64,000 nt of DNA from CAWGYQ01 sp963817395 (GTDB taxonomy: Bacteria; Acidobacteriota; Vicinamibacteria; Vicinamibacterales; CAVPJW01), in contig CAWFOC010000012.1 of NCBI GenBank assembly GCA_963817395.1, positions 248,001-312,000 of the forward strand, given 5' to 3'. Under the pieces are notes generated by a model. It was not told the DNA's origin, searched no databases, and saw only the letters and a program-made list of their open reading frames with translations. The position numbers and the translations under genes were made by a program. Position 1 is the stretch's first letter. Each line of letters starts with the position of its first letter. Below are positions 7,949 to 16,105 of this stretch, piece after piece.

Positions 7949-9862
7949 CTACGTCCTGCCCTTGGCCACGGTGTCGCCTGCGCCGCAGAGGGCCGTCACG
8001 GCCGAGACGATGTGCGCGGCCGAGATGCCGTAGCGATCGAGCAGCTCCTGCGGCTTTCCGCTGCGCGGTATTTCGCGAACCGCCAGACGGTGAACCGTGA
8101 TGCCGGCGCCGGCCACGGCGGCGGCCACCGCGTCGCCAATCCCTCCCGCCGCATAGTGATCCTCGACCGTAATGACGAGCCCGTTCGTGGCGCGGGCGGC
8201 GGCAATCAGTGTCGATTCGTCGATGGGCTGTACCGAATAGAGATCGACGACCCGGATTGGAAGGCCACGTGCGGCGAGTGTCTCGAATGCCTCGAGTGTC
8301 TCGAAGAGTGTGACGCCGGCCGCAACGACCGTGGCGATGTCCCCGGAACTCTGGCGCAGTACTTTCGAGCCGCCAATCGGGAAGCGCTCATCGGAGGAGT
8401 AGATCACCGGGGTCTTCGGACGACTGAGCCTGATGTAGGCGGGGCCGGCCACGCTCGCCACGGCGTTGACCAGCGACTCACAGCTCACCGCATCGGACGG
8501 GTAAAGCACCGTGAAGTTCGGCTGGGCGCGCATCATCGCCAGGTCCTCGAGCGCCATCTGCGAGGGTCCGTCCTCGCCGATCGAGACGCCGGCATGACTG
8601 CCCGCAAGCTTCACGTTGAGATTGCTGATGGCGGCCATGCGGATGAAATCGTAGGCGCGCGTGAGAAAGCAGGCAAACGTGGAGGGGAACGGAATGGCGC
8701 CGCGCGCGGCCAGTCCCATGGCGGCGCCCACCATGACCTGCTCGGCAATGAACGTCTCGTGAAAGCGCTCGGGCGCGACGGCCTCGAACTTCTCGCTGAA
8801 CGTCGAATTGGCGACGTCCGCGTCGAGCGCGACGATGCGGCCGTCGCGCCGGCCGAGCGAGGCGAGCGCGGCGCCGAACGCTTCACGGGTGGCGACCGAA
8901 TCGCCCACCTTGTAAGCCGTCTGCGGATTCGAGAGCGACGAAGCTGTTTCGGCGCGGGCCGACGGTGGCTTCGGAATCTGAACCAGCCCGGCGCTCTTCT
9001 CGGGCGGCGTACCATCGGGAATCGTCATGAACTGCGCCGCGAGCTCCGCGATCGCGGCGTCGGTCTCCGATCCCAGCTTCAGCGCCTTGCCGTGCCAGCC
9101 GTTCTTTCCTTCCATGACCGACACGCCTTTGCCCTTGATGGTGCGCGCCAGAATCATGGTGGGCTGCTGCCTGGTGTCCCGCGCTTCGCGCAGGGCCTCC
9201 AGTACGGCCGTCAGATCGTGCCCATCGACGATGATCGTGTGCCAGCCGAAGGCCCGCCAGCGACGCGCGTACTGATCCATGTCGTGGCGAAACATCGTGG
9301 GCCGGCTCTGACCGAGCGCGTTGACGTCGGTGACGGCACACAGGTTGTCCAGATGGCCGTAGCTCGCGACCTGAGCGGCTTCCCAGACCGATCCTTCGGC
9401 AGTCTCGCCATCACCGAGGAGCACGTAGGTGCGATAGTCAGAGCCGATCCGCCGGGCGTTCAGCGCAATGCCGACCGCCGCGCAGATGCCCTGTCCCAGC
9501 GACCCGGTCGCGACGTCGACGAACGGCAGTCGTGGCGTCGGATGGCCCTCGAGATCGGAGTCCATCTCACGCAGTCGCAGAAGCTCGTCCTCCGCCACGA
9601 TGCCCGCCTGGGCCCACGCGGCGTAGAGAATCGGCGCCGCATGGCCTTTCGACAACACGAAACGATCGCTCTCGGGATTCTTCGGATCACGGGGATCGAA
9701 CCGCATCTCGGCAAAAAAGAGCGCGGCGACGATCTCGGCGGCCGAGCAGCACGTGGATGGATGACCGCTGCCCGCGACCGACGTGGACCGTACGGAGTCT
9801 ATGCGGAGCTGGGTCGCGATGTTATGAAGGATCGGGAGAAGCGTGGATCCATCGGACGGCAC
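7949..9862 (-). CDS. tkt: Transketolase
   Basis: A 637-residue thiamine-diphosphate enzyme that moves two-carbon ketol units in the pentose phosphate pathway. It has the transketolase order of motifs: SGHPSTCCSAAEIVAALFF, SKGHAAPILYAAW, GSLGQGICAAVG, the cofactor-binding GDGETAEGSVWEAA, and the pyrimidine domain with AGSHAGVSIGEDGPSQMA. The start is the GTG at 9862: GGAGGT lies 5 bases upstream (9868-9873), and the next in-frame ATG is deep in the conserved domain. Only 27 bases separate it from the upstream YyaL-like gene and 3 from the downstream phosphatase, so the three genes look like one operon. Confidence 0.95.
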   Translation of the reverse strand: MPSDGSTLLPILHNIATQLRIDSVRSTSVAGSGHPSTCCSAAEIVAALFFAEMRFDPRDPKNPESDRFVLSKGHAAPILYAAWAQAGIVAEDELLRLREMDSDLEGHPTPRLPFVDVATGSLGQGICAAVGIALNARRIGSDYRTYVLLGDGETAEGSVWEAAQVASYGHLDNLCAVTDVNALGQSRPTMFRHDMDQYARRWRAFGWHTIIVDGHDLTAVLEALREARDTRQQPTMILARTIKGKGVSVMEGKNGWHGKALKLGSETDAAIAELAAQFMTIPDGTPPEKSAGLVQIPKPPSARAETASSLSNPQTAYKVGDSVATREAFGAALASLGRRDGRIVALDADVANSTFSEKFEAVAPERFHETFIAEQVMVGAAMGLAARGAIPFPSTFACFLTRAYDFIRMAAISNLNVKLAGSHAGVSIGEDGPSQMALEDLAMMRAQPNFTVLYPSDAVSCESLVNAVASVAGPAYIRLSRPKTPVIYSSDERFPIGGSKVLRQSSGDIATVVAAGVTLFETLEAFETLAARGLPIRVVDLYSVQPIDESTLIAAARATNGLVITVEDHYAAGGIGDAVAAAVAGAGITVHRLAVREIPRSGKPQELLDRYGISAAHIVSAVTALCGAGDTVAKGRT

Positions 9863-9889
9863 GAGAGACCTCCACGAGGTATAGGTACG

Positions 9890-11434
9890 CTATGAGAGCG
9901 GCGGATGCGTTCGAGAATCGGGCGCGAGCTCGAGCGCGGCCAACCCGTAGGCCGCTCCGTGCGCGCCGTGTTTGCGGTACACCAAGGTTTGGGACGCAAG
10001 CGTCTGCCGGGCCCACTCGCCGTATTCGGCCCGTTCGCTCAGAGTCGCGAGGGCGGCCAGTGCGCGGGCGGCTTCACAATTCGTGTCCAGCGGTTTGATG
10101 CGCTCGGCCAGGAGCCCAATATCGCCATCCTCGGCAACCGGCACGCTCCGATCGAAGAACCCGCCGCGCGCCTGGTCCCACAAGGTGCGCCGTGCGTACT
10201 GCATCAGCTCCTCGGCGAGCATGACGTACGGCACGCGGCCCGTCAATCGTGCCGCCGTCACCAGCGACCACGCCGCCCGAACCTGATCGACGAGGAGCCC
10301 GCGCACGTGCGGGCGATCGGTATAGTAGTGGGCCAGGCCCGCGCCGGGCCGATAGAGCACCAGCACCACACGCTCGAGCGACGACAACGCCAGCTCCACG
10401 AGCGACGGGTCGTCAAGACTGTCGCCGACTATCAGCAACGAACCAGCGACCTCGGCATTCACGTCCGCATAGAGTGTCCGATCGAGGGAGCCGGGATCGC
10501 TCGTGACTCGCTCCGTGGTCTCGCTCTGGCTGTGATCGGCACGCTCGCTCGCGAAGAAACCCCCATGTTCCGTATCGACCATCCTCGTCCGAATCCAGCT
10601 CAACGCGCCCATCGCGCGCGCTCGATAGTGGGGGGAATCGAGCAGGGTGGCCGCCTCGAGACAGATCGTCATGAGTCGCGCGTTCTCGGCGACAAGTTTC
10701 TCGGAGCTCGGTCCGGTCCAATCCCGATGCGCCGCATATCGAAAGAACCCGCCCTCGCGCTCGTCGTACAGGTGCTCGCAGATGGCGTCGAGCGATCGTG
10801 TGAGAACGAGGGCGACCTCCGAATCCGCGCTCTCCCGGTACCTGGCCAGCAGCAGCCCGAGCGCCGCCGGCATCGGGTACTTTGGACCTTCGCCGAATCC
10901 CCCGTGAGCCGCATCGGCCTCGGTAAGCAGGTGCTCGACGAGCCAATCGGCGGCATCGACATCAATCGTCGCCTCAGGCTCGGGTTCGGTGGCCTGCCTG
11001 GGCGATGCCACCAATCCGCCGTGCACCTCTTGTGGTACGGACAGCGCCTCGACGGCCTCGCGGGACCGCTCGAGTAGTGATATCAGCTCCTGAACCTCGA
11101 GGAACGTGCCACCCGACAGAATTTCGCCCTCCGGTGTCAGGAGCGCGATCGTCGGCCATCCCCCCAGGTTGTATCGCTCGTTGATATCCGGTCTCTGGTC
11201 GGCGTCGACCCGCACGGCGATCCAATCACGCCGCACGAGCGCGACCACGGCAGGATCCGCGAACACCAGCCGCTCCATGGCGGCACACCCCGCCGACCAG
11301 CGAGCCGTGAGAAACAGAAGCACACCCTTGCGCGATTGGCGTGCTGCGCCAAACGGTAGACCGCTCCACTCCTGCCAGTGGACCGACGCCTCGGCGACGC
11401 GTCGATACGCGACCTCGACCGGATAAACCTTCAT
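9890..11434 (-). CDS. YyaL/DUF255-like protein: thioredoxin-fold plus alpha/alpha barrel
   Basis: A 514-residue relative of the YyaL (DUF255, spermatogenesis-associated protein 20-like) family. The N-terminal ~130 residues are a thioredoxin-like fold (GVLLFLTARWSAGCAAME, VRVDADQRPDINERYN, GGWPTIALLTPEG). The rest resembles the six-hairpin alpha/alpha toroid. The family's CHWCH-type redox motif is degraded to a single Cys (SAGCAAM), and the protein is shorter than the usual ~670 residues. Start: the ATG at 11434 (MKVYPVEVAYRRV) with GAAGG upstream, rather than the far-upstream start at 11506, which would lie inside the divergent gene. The biochemical role of the family is not established. Confidence 0.75.
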   Translation of the reverse strand: MKVYPVEVAYRRVAEASVHWQEWSGLPFGAARQSRKGVLLFLTARWSAGCAAMERLVFADPAVVALVRRDWIAVRVDADQRPDINERYNLGGWPTIALLTPEGEILSGGTFLEVQELISLLERSREAVEALSVPQEVHGGLVASPRQATEPEPEATIDVDAADWLVEHLLTEADAAHGGFGEGPKYPMPAALGLLLARYRESADSEVALVLTRSLDAICEHLYDEREGGFFRYAAHRDWTGPSSEKLVAENARLMTICLEAATLLDSPHYRARAMGALSWIRTRMVDTEHGGFFASERADHSQSETTERVTSDPGSLDRTLYADVNAEVAGSLLIVGDSLDDPSLVELALSSLERVVLVLYRPGAGLAHYYTDRPHVRGLLVDQVRAAWSLVTAARLTGRVPYVMLAEELMQYARRTLWDQARGGFFDRSVPVAEDGDIGLLAERIKPLDTNCEAARALAALATLSERAEYGEWARQTLASQTLVYRKHGAHGAAYGLAALELAPDSRTHPPLS

Positions 11435-11460
11435 CTGCACGCCTTCGTGGAGCGCTTCAT

Positions 11461-11466
11461 TATAAT
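11461..11466 (+). promoter_or_regulatory. -10 box directing a leaderless transcript
   Basis: Perfect TATAAT six bases before the ATG at 11473. With normal spacing, transcription would begin at the A of the start codon. The divergent YyaL-like gene starts only 38 bases away, so its promoter must overlap. Confidence 0.55.
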
Positions 11467-11472
11467 TGCCGT

Positions 11473-11964
11473 ATGTTCGTGCTGCGCTATCTCTATGTGC
11501 TCGCATTGGTCGTCTGGATCGGTGGCATGGTCGTGCTCGGCGGCGTCGTGGCGCCGGCCACCTTCGAGGTGTTGCAGCGCCAGGAGCCGGGCCGTGGACG
11601 ATCGCTGGCCGGCGCGGTGTTCGGCGAATCGCTCAGTCGATTCTCGTGGGTGGCGTATGGAGCCGGTGTGACCGTGATCGCCTCGCTCGCGGTCATGGCG
11701 CTCATCGGACCCCGGCCGCGCGGATTCGGCATGCGCACCGCGATAGCGGCGACGATGCTGGGCATCGCGCTCTATTCGGGCTTCGTCCTGAGCGCCAGAA
11801 TCGCCCGGCTGCAGGCGGAGGTGCCGGGCCAGATCGTGGATCTCCCCGCCAACGACCCGCGCCGCGCAGAGTTCGGCCGCGCGCATGGTTTAGCGACCAT
11901 GTTGATGCTCGTCAACCTCGCTGGCGGCCTGGCCCTGCTAGTGTGGGAAGCCCGGGAAAACTGA
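11473..11964 (+). CDS. DUF4149-type four-helix membrane protein
   Basis: A 163-residue integral membrane protein with four hydrophobic segments (LRYLYVLALVVWIGGMVVLG, YGAGVTVIASLAVMALIG, TAIAATMLGIALYSGFVL, LATMLMLVNLAGGLALLVWE). The Trp-Gly-Gly in the first helix and the conserved HG before the last match the DUF4149/TMEM205-like family of unknown function. The ATG at 11473 is preferred over the open frame from 11341, because the hydrophobic domain begins there and TATAAT sits six bases upstream. Its stop overlaps the start of the GAF gene (TGATG), so the two are translationally coupled. Confidence 0.75.
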   Translation: MFVLRYLYVLALVVWIGGMVVLGGVVAPATFEVLQRQEPGRGRSLAGAVFGESLSRFSWVAYGAGVTVIASLAVMALIGPRPRGFGMRTAIAATMLGIALYSGFVLSARIARLQAEVPGQIVDLPANDPRRAEFGRAHGLATMLMLVNLAGGLALLVWEAREN

Positions 11965-12410
11965 TGTCGTCCCTCCACGAGTCCGTCGAGGCGTGCCTCA
12001 GCCTCGAGCTCCCCTCGATTCCAGATCCGTGGGACCGCATGACCCGCGCCGTCGACACGCTGAAATCGCGCATGCCCGACTACGGCTGGGTCGGCATCTA
12101 TCTGCTCGATGGCCACGAGCTCGTGCTCGGCCCGTTCCGCGGTAAGCCGTCGCCCCACACGAGAATTCCACTGGCCCGCGGCATTTGCGGCGCCGCCGCC
12201 ACCGCGAAGGTCACCATCGTCGTCGACGATGTGAGTCAGGATCCGAGGTATCTCGCCTGCAGCATCGAGACGCGTTCGGAGATCGTGGTGCCGATCCTTC
12301 GCGGCGACACGCTCGTCGGCGAGATCGACGTCGACAGCGACCGTCTGGCGGCGTTCGGCGACGACGATCGCCGCCTCATCGAGTCGGTCGCGAAGCTGCT
12401 GGCGGCTTGA
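11964..12410 (+). CDS. GAF-domain protein, free-methionine-(R)-sulfoxide reductase-like
   Basis: A 148-residue single GAF domain. It aligns by eye with YebR/fRMsr: GWVGIYLL, LGPFRGKPSPHTRIP, GICGAA, PRYLACS and SEIVVPIL. Of the three cysteines used by E. coli fRMsr, the catalytic one (Cys99, in LACS) and one partner (Cys75, in GICG) are present. The position of the third holds His65 (PSPHTRI). It therefore could reduce free Met-R-sulfoxide with a two-Cys mechanism or be a GAF sensor. The ATG at 11964 overlaps the stop of the DUF4149 gene by one base. Confidence 0.75.
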   Translation: MSSLHESVEACLSLELPSIPDPWDRMTRAVDTLKSRMPDYGWVGIYLLDGHELVLGPFRGKPSPHTRIPLARGICGAAATAKVTIVVDDVSQDPRYLACSIETRSEIVVPILRGDTLVGEIDVDSDRLAAFGDDDRRLIESVAKLLAA

Positions 12411-12432
12411 GCGCCGAAGAAAGCTGGCTGTC

Positions 12433-13458
12433 GTGAGACATACGCTGACACTGATTCCCGGTGACGGTATCGGCCCCGAAGTCACCGACGCCGTAGTCCG
12501 AGTTCTGGCCGCGTCGGGCGCCGACATCGTCTGGGAACGCCTGGATGCCGGGGCCGTGGCCGTCGAGCGGTCCGGAGAGCCGCTGCCCGAGGAGCTTCTC
12601 GAATCGATTCAGCGGAACAAGGTGGCGCTCAAGGGTCCGGTGACCACGCCCATCGGCGAAGGTTTCACGAGCGTCAACGTCGGGTTGCGGAAGAAGCTCG
12701 AGTTGTACGCGAACCTGCGGCCCGTGCGGAGCCTCCCGCAGATCATCACGCGCTACCAGGACGTCGATCTCGTCATCGTCCGCGAGAACACCGAGGACCT
12801 TTATTCCGGCCTCGAGCACGAGATCGTGCCGGGCGTGGTCGAGAGCCTGAAGATCATCACGCGCCAGGCATCGACGCGCGTTGCCGAGTTCGCCTTCGAG
12901 TACGCGCGTCAACACGGGCGACGGCAGATAACAGCCGTCCACAAGGCCAACATTCTCAAGCTCGGCGACGGTTTGTTTCTCGACAGCGTGCGGGCAGTCG
13001 CGAAGATTCACCCCGAGATCAAGTACGCCGAGCGAATCGTCGATGCCACGTGCATGCAGCTCGTGATGGATCCGACGGTGTTCGACGTGCTGCTGCTGCC
13101 GAATCTCTACGGCGACATCGTGTCGGACCTGTGCGCGGGCCTCGTGGGAGGGCTGGGTGTCGTGCCGGCCGCCAATCTCGGCGCGCACGCTGCCGTGTTC
13201 GAGGCTGTGCACGGAAGCGCACCGGACATCGCGGGCAAGAACGTCGCGAATCCTACCGCGCTGCTGCTGTCGGCCGTGCTGATGCTTCGTCACATTGGCG
13301 AGACGGCCCGAGCCGACGTCATCCAGGCGGCGGTCGACGAGGTGCTCGGGTCGGGTCCGCGCACGCGCGACCTGGGCGGCTCGGCGTCGACCACGGAGTT
13401 CGCCGACGCGCTGTGCCGGGCCGTTGAGAACCGGCTCGCGCGCGGGGGCATGGTATAG
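12433..13458 (+). CDS. NAD-type isocitrate dehydrogenase (isocitrate/isopropylmalate dehydrogenase family)
   Basis: A 341-residue beta-decarboxylating dehydrogenase. It shows IPGDGIGPEVT at the N terminus, the substrate loop SVNVGLRKKLELYANLRP, VRENTEDLYSGLEHE, and the metal site NLYGDIVSDLCAGLVGGLG. The S-x-N-x-x-LR loop and the HGSAPDIAGKNVANPTA segment favour NAD-dependent isocitrate dehydrogenase over 3-isopropylmalate dehydrogenase, and no leu genes are nearby. Homoisocitrate or tartrate dehydrogenase activity cannot be excluded. The gene begins 22 bases after the GAF gene and ends 17 bases before the acyltransferase start. Confidence 0.85.
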   Translation: MRHTLTLIPGDGIGPEVTDAVVRVLAASGADIVWERLDAGAVAVERSGEPLPEELLESIQRNKVALKGPVTTPIGEGFTSVNVGLRKKLELYANLRPVRSLPQIITRYQDVDLVIVRENTEDLYSGLEHEIVPGVVESLKIITRQASTRVAEFAFEYARQHGRRQITAVHKANILKLGDGLFLDSVRAVAKIHPEIKYAERIVDATCMQLVMDPTVFDVLLLPNLYGDIVSDLCAGLVGGLGVVPAANLGAHAAVFEAVHGSAPDIAGKNVANPTALLLSAVLMLRHIGETARADVIQAAVDEVLGSGPRTRDLGGSASTTEFADALCRAVENRLARGGMV

Positions 13459-13475
13459 TGCGGCCACCCTCCCCA

Positions 13476-14597
13476 ATGATGTCCGACGAGATCACGCAGG
13501 CGGTGCTCTCGCGCGAAGAAGTCGCGCGCTACCTGCGGAGCGCGCACGGTCAGCCTGAAGCCCGCGAGCGAATCTACGCGTATCTCGACGAGTTGCGCAC
13601 GCGACAGCGCTACGTCATCTATCGCGCGCTGAAGCATCCGCTCTATCCGATCCTTCGCAAGATTGAACGCATTCCCGAGAACCTCGAGGTCGTCACCAGG
13701 GCGACAACAAAGGGTCGAGTCATCTATGCCTCGAACCACAAGAGCCACATCGACTACCTGGTCGAGCCGCTGATCCTCGATGACAACGGCATCCGCCCGC
13801 CGATCATCGCCGCCGGAATCAACCTCTTTGGCGGCCCGCTGGGCGTGCTCCACCGTCACGTCACCGGCGCCATTCCGATCCGGCGAGACACGAAAGACCC
13901 GGCCTATCTGATTACGCTCAAGGCCTATGTCAGCGAGCTGCTGCGACGCCACGATCTGTTCTTCTACGTGGAAGGAGGCCGCAGTTACAGCGGTGAGCTG
14001 AAGAGCCCGAAGACAGGTCTCTTCCATGCCGCCATGCAAGCCGGACGCACTGACGTGGTCATCGTGCCCGCCGCGATCGCCTACGATCTGGTGCTCGAGG
14101 ATCACGTGCTCGCCCGCCAGCGCGTGAAGCGCCAGCAGAGGCCCTTCTCGCGCGAGATTGCCGAAATGATCCGCTACGCGGTGGGCTATCGCTCGCGGGC
14201 CTACGTCACCTTCGGCGCGCCCATCCCCATCGCCGGGCTCGATCCGCAGTCGCGGCGCGACGTGCTGGAGCTCGCCATCCGCACGCGCGCGGCGATCGGC
14301 CGTGCCTACAAGGTGCTGCCCACGGCGCTGGTCGCGACCGCCATGCGTCCCTCAATCAGGCGGGCCGATCTGATCGATCGCGTCGCCGTGCTGCTCGACA
14401 CGCTGAGGGCACGATCGGCCAACCTGGCCGTCACCGATGCCGCCGAGGCTGTCGACGAGGGAGCCGAGCTGCTCGACGCGCGCGGCATCATCGTCGCGGA
14501 GCGCGGGCGGCTGCGCGTGCGTGACAGGAGCGTGCTGCGCTACTACGCACGCACCATCGAGCATCTGTTCAAGCACGTGAAAGATGTGACGCACTGA
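13476..14597 (+). CDS. PlsB-like glycerol-3-phosphate acyltransferase
   Basis: A 373-residue membrane-associated acyltransferase. Counting from the ATG at 13476: motif I HKSHID at 88-93, motif II GAIPIRRD at 131-138, motif III YVEGGRSYSG with EGGRS at 166-170 and SPKTG, and motif IV VIVPAAIAYD. These match the PlsB-type branch rather than PlsC. It probably acylates glycerol-3-phosphate or a lysophospholipid in the inner membrane. It is much shorter than E. coli PlsB (~807 residues), lacking most of the N- and C-terminal regions. A GTG at 13458 and an ATG at 13479 are alternative starts. The stop overlaps the next start (TGATG). Confidence 0.8.
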   Translation: MMSDEITQAVLSREEVARYLRSAHGQPEARERIYAYLDELRTRQRYVIYRALKHPLYPILRKIERIPENLEVVTRATTKGRVIYASNHKSHIDYLVEPLILDDNGIRPPIIAAGINLFGGPLGVLHRHVTGAIPIRRDTKDPAYLITLKAYVSELLRRHDLFFYVEGGRSYSGELKSPKTGLFHAAMQAGRTDVVIVPAAIAYDLVLEDHVLARQRVKRQQRPFSREIAEMIRYAVGYRSRAYVTFGAPIPIAGLDPQSRRDVLELAIRTRAAIGRAYKVLPTALVATAMRPSIRRADLIDRVAVLLDTLRARSANLAVTDAAEAVDEGAELLDARGIIVAERGRLRVRDRSVLRYYARTIEHLFKHVKDVTH

Positions 14598-15533
14598 TGC
14601 TCGACGCCGCGTCGAAGGCGTTCTTCAACGCGCTCGCGCGCAGCCGCACTCTTCAGACGCTCACGTCGCGATACACCGCAACCGGTCCTTCGAGCGTCGT
14701 CGGACGGTTCATTGCGGGCGAAACCGTGGACGACGCCATCGAGGCCGCCCGTCGCCTCGAACAGCGTGGTCTCACCCAGACGCTCGACTATCTCGGCGAG
14801 AGCACGGCGACGACGGCAGAGGCCGACCGCGCCACGCGCGAGTACCTGCAGATTGTCGAGCGCATCGCCGAGGCGGGCATCGAACGTAACCTCTCGCTGA
14901 AGCTGACGCAGCTCGGGCTGGACGTCGACCGCTTCACCTGCATCGACAACCTCAGGCGAATCCTCGACCCGGCCGGACGCCACCAGTTCTTCATCCGCGT
15001 CGATATGGAGGGATCGGCCTACACGGAGCAGACGCTCGAGATCTGCGAGACGCTCTGGAAGCACGGATACACTCGGAACGGCGTCGTGCTGCAGTCCTGC
15101 CTGTTCCGCAGCGAGCAGGACCTGGTGCGCGTCAACGCGCTCGGCATGCGCGTTCGCCTCGTCAAGGGCGCGTACCTCGAGCCCAAGAAGATTGCCTATC
15201 AACTCAAGGTAGGACGTCGACGCCGCCTATCTTCGAATGATGCGGACCTTGATCGACCACGGCACCTACCCCGCCTTCGCCACCCACGACGAGGCCATCA
15301 TCGAGGCCACGCGCGCCTATGCATCCTCGCGCAGCGTCACGCCCGATCGGTTCGAGTTCCAGATGCTCTATGGCATTCGCCGCGACCTGCAGGCGACCCT
15401 CGCCGCCCAGGGCTACCGCGTGCGCATCTACGTCCCCTTCGGGCGTGACTGGTTTCCCTACTTCATGCGCCGCCTCGGTGAACGTCCCGCCAACGTCGGT
15501 TTCGTCCTGCGCGGCATCCTGCACGAGCGCTGA
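14597..15533 (+). CDS. Proline dehydrogenase (PutA N-terminal type), frame broken once
   Basis: An FAD enzyme that oxidises L-proline to pyrroline-5-carboxylate. The first frame (14597-~15210) gives LDYLGES, LSLKLTQLGLDVD, IRVDMEGS and RVRLVKGAYLEPK. It then slips into RRRRLSSND. The frame one base later continues with DVDAAYLRMMRTLIDHG and FATHDEAII, and ends with the family signature EFQMLYGIRRDLQATL and VRIYVPFGRDWFPYFMRRLGERP. Dropping one G in AAGGTAGGACG (about 15208-15214) restores a protein of ~311 residues, the normal size of a stand-alone PRODH. It starts one base inside the acyltransferase stop. A partner pyrroline-5-carboxylate dehydrogenase is not nearby. Confidence 0.85.
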
Positions 15534-15598
15534 ACACACCCACGAAATCCAGTGGAATGTCGCGGGGGCGTTGAGTTCGCCTCGCGCTCCAATGACGT

Positions 15599-15629
15599 GA
15601 ATGTGTGTGACATCAGCGAATGTGTGTGA
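15599..15629. repeat. Two tandem 19-base repeats
   Basis: GAATGTGTGTGA occurs at 15599-15610 and again at 15618-15629, each followed by a variant of CATCAGC, giving a 19-base period. The repeats lie between the proline dehydrogenase stop and the small zinc-type protein. They could be a paired regulator site or chance repetition. The rest of 15534-15849 has no gene I can support. Confidence 0.35.
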
Positions 15630-15777
15630 ATCAGCCGAGATCACCACGAGATACGGCGGCTGGTACGTCGCTTGTATCAAACTGCGTCGGGATCAAATTT
15701 GAAAGCATCCAGCTCGACAGTTAGACCGAACCAGAGGAGCCCGCGAACCGTGGGCGAATCCCGAACCTCGGTGCCGG

Positions 15778-15795
15778 CGTCCTATTGAGAGGACG
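15778..15795. other. Short perfect hairpin upstream of the small zinc-type gene
   Basis: CGTCCT, a six-base loop and AGGACG. No T-run follows. It lies about 55 bases before the GTG at 15850 and could be part of its leader. Confidence 0.25.
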
Positions 15796-15849
15796 TCGCA
15801 ACGCGGGTTGGAAGGCAGCACTGAGCTCGAGAACAAAGGGGAGGCTGAC

Positions 15850-16086
15850 GTGGACGATTCCATCCTGACGTGGACCGTCAATCGCGCACACCAGGCGTTG
15901 TGCAGCGTGCGTGGACACGAGTCGTACCTGTATTTCGACGAGGATCGCGTGTATCTACGTTGCGTCTCGTGTGGATACGAGAGCCCCGGTTGGGAGGTCG
16001 GCAAGCACCGCGCGCATCTCGAAGTGCAACCCAGCCGTCAGCCGCTCGTACGACTTCCGGCTCTGGGAGCCCGTCGGGCGGTCTAG
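15850..16086 (+). CDS. Small CxxC protein of unknown function
   Basis: A 78-residue protein. A good ribosome site (GGGGAGG, about 15837-15843) six bases before the GTG at 15850 supports this start over the TTG at 15808. The central part reads GHESYLYFDEDRVYLRCVSCGYESPGWEV, here noted as two pieces around RCVSC: His, Cys-x-x-Cys and a Gly-Trp end. This pattern recalls short zinc-ribbon-like proteins in soil bacteria, but only one CxxC pair is complete, so zinc binding is not certain. It is convergent with the PD40 gene, whose stop is 19 bases away. Confidence 0.6.
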   Translation: MDDSILTWTVNRAHQALCSVRGHESYLYFDEDRVYLRCVSCGYESPGWEVGKHRAHLEVQPSRQPLVRLPALGARRAV

Positions 16087-16105
16087 ACGCGGCCGTTCCG
16101 GGACG

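Noticed and set aside
8270..8310. Short repeated CTCGA-type pattern inside tkt
   Set aside because: It encodes an ordinary FETLEAFETL segment; no repeat structure beyond it.
7808..9895. 695-codon plus-strand open frame
   Set aside because: Antisense to transketolase and the phosphatase start; no domain, and the minus strand is unambiguous.
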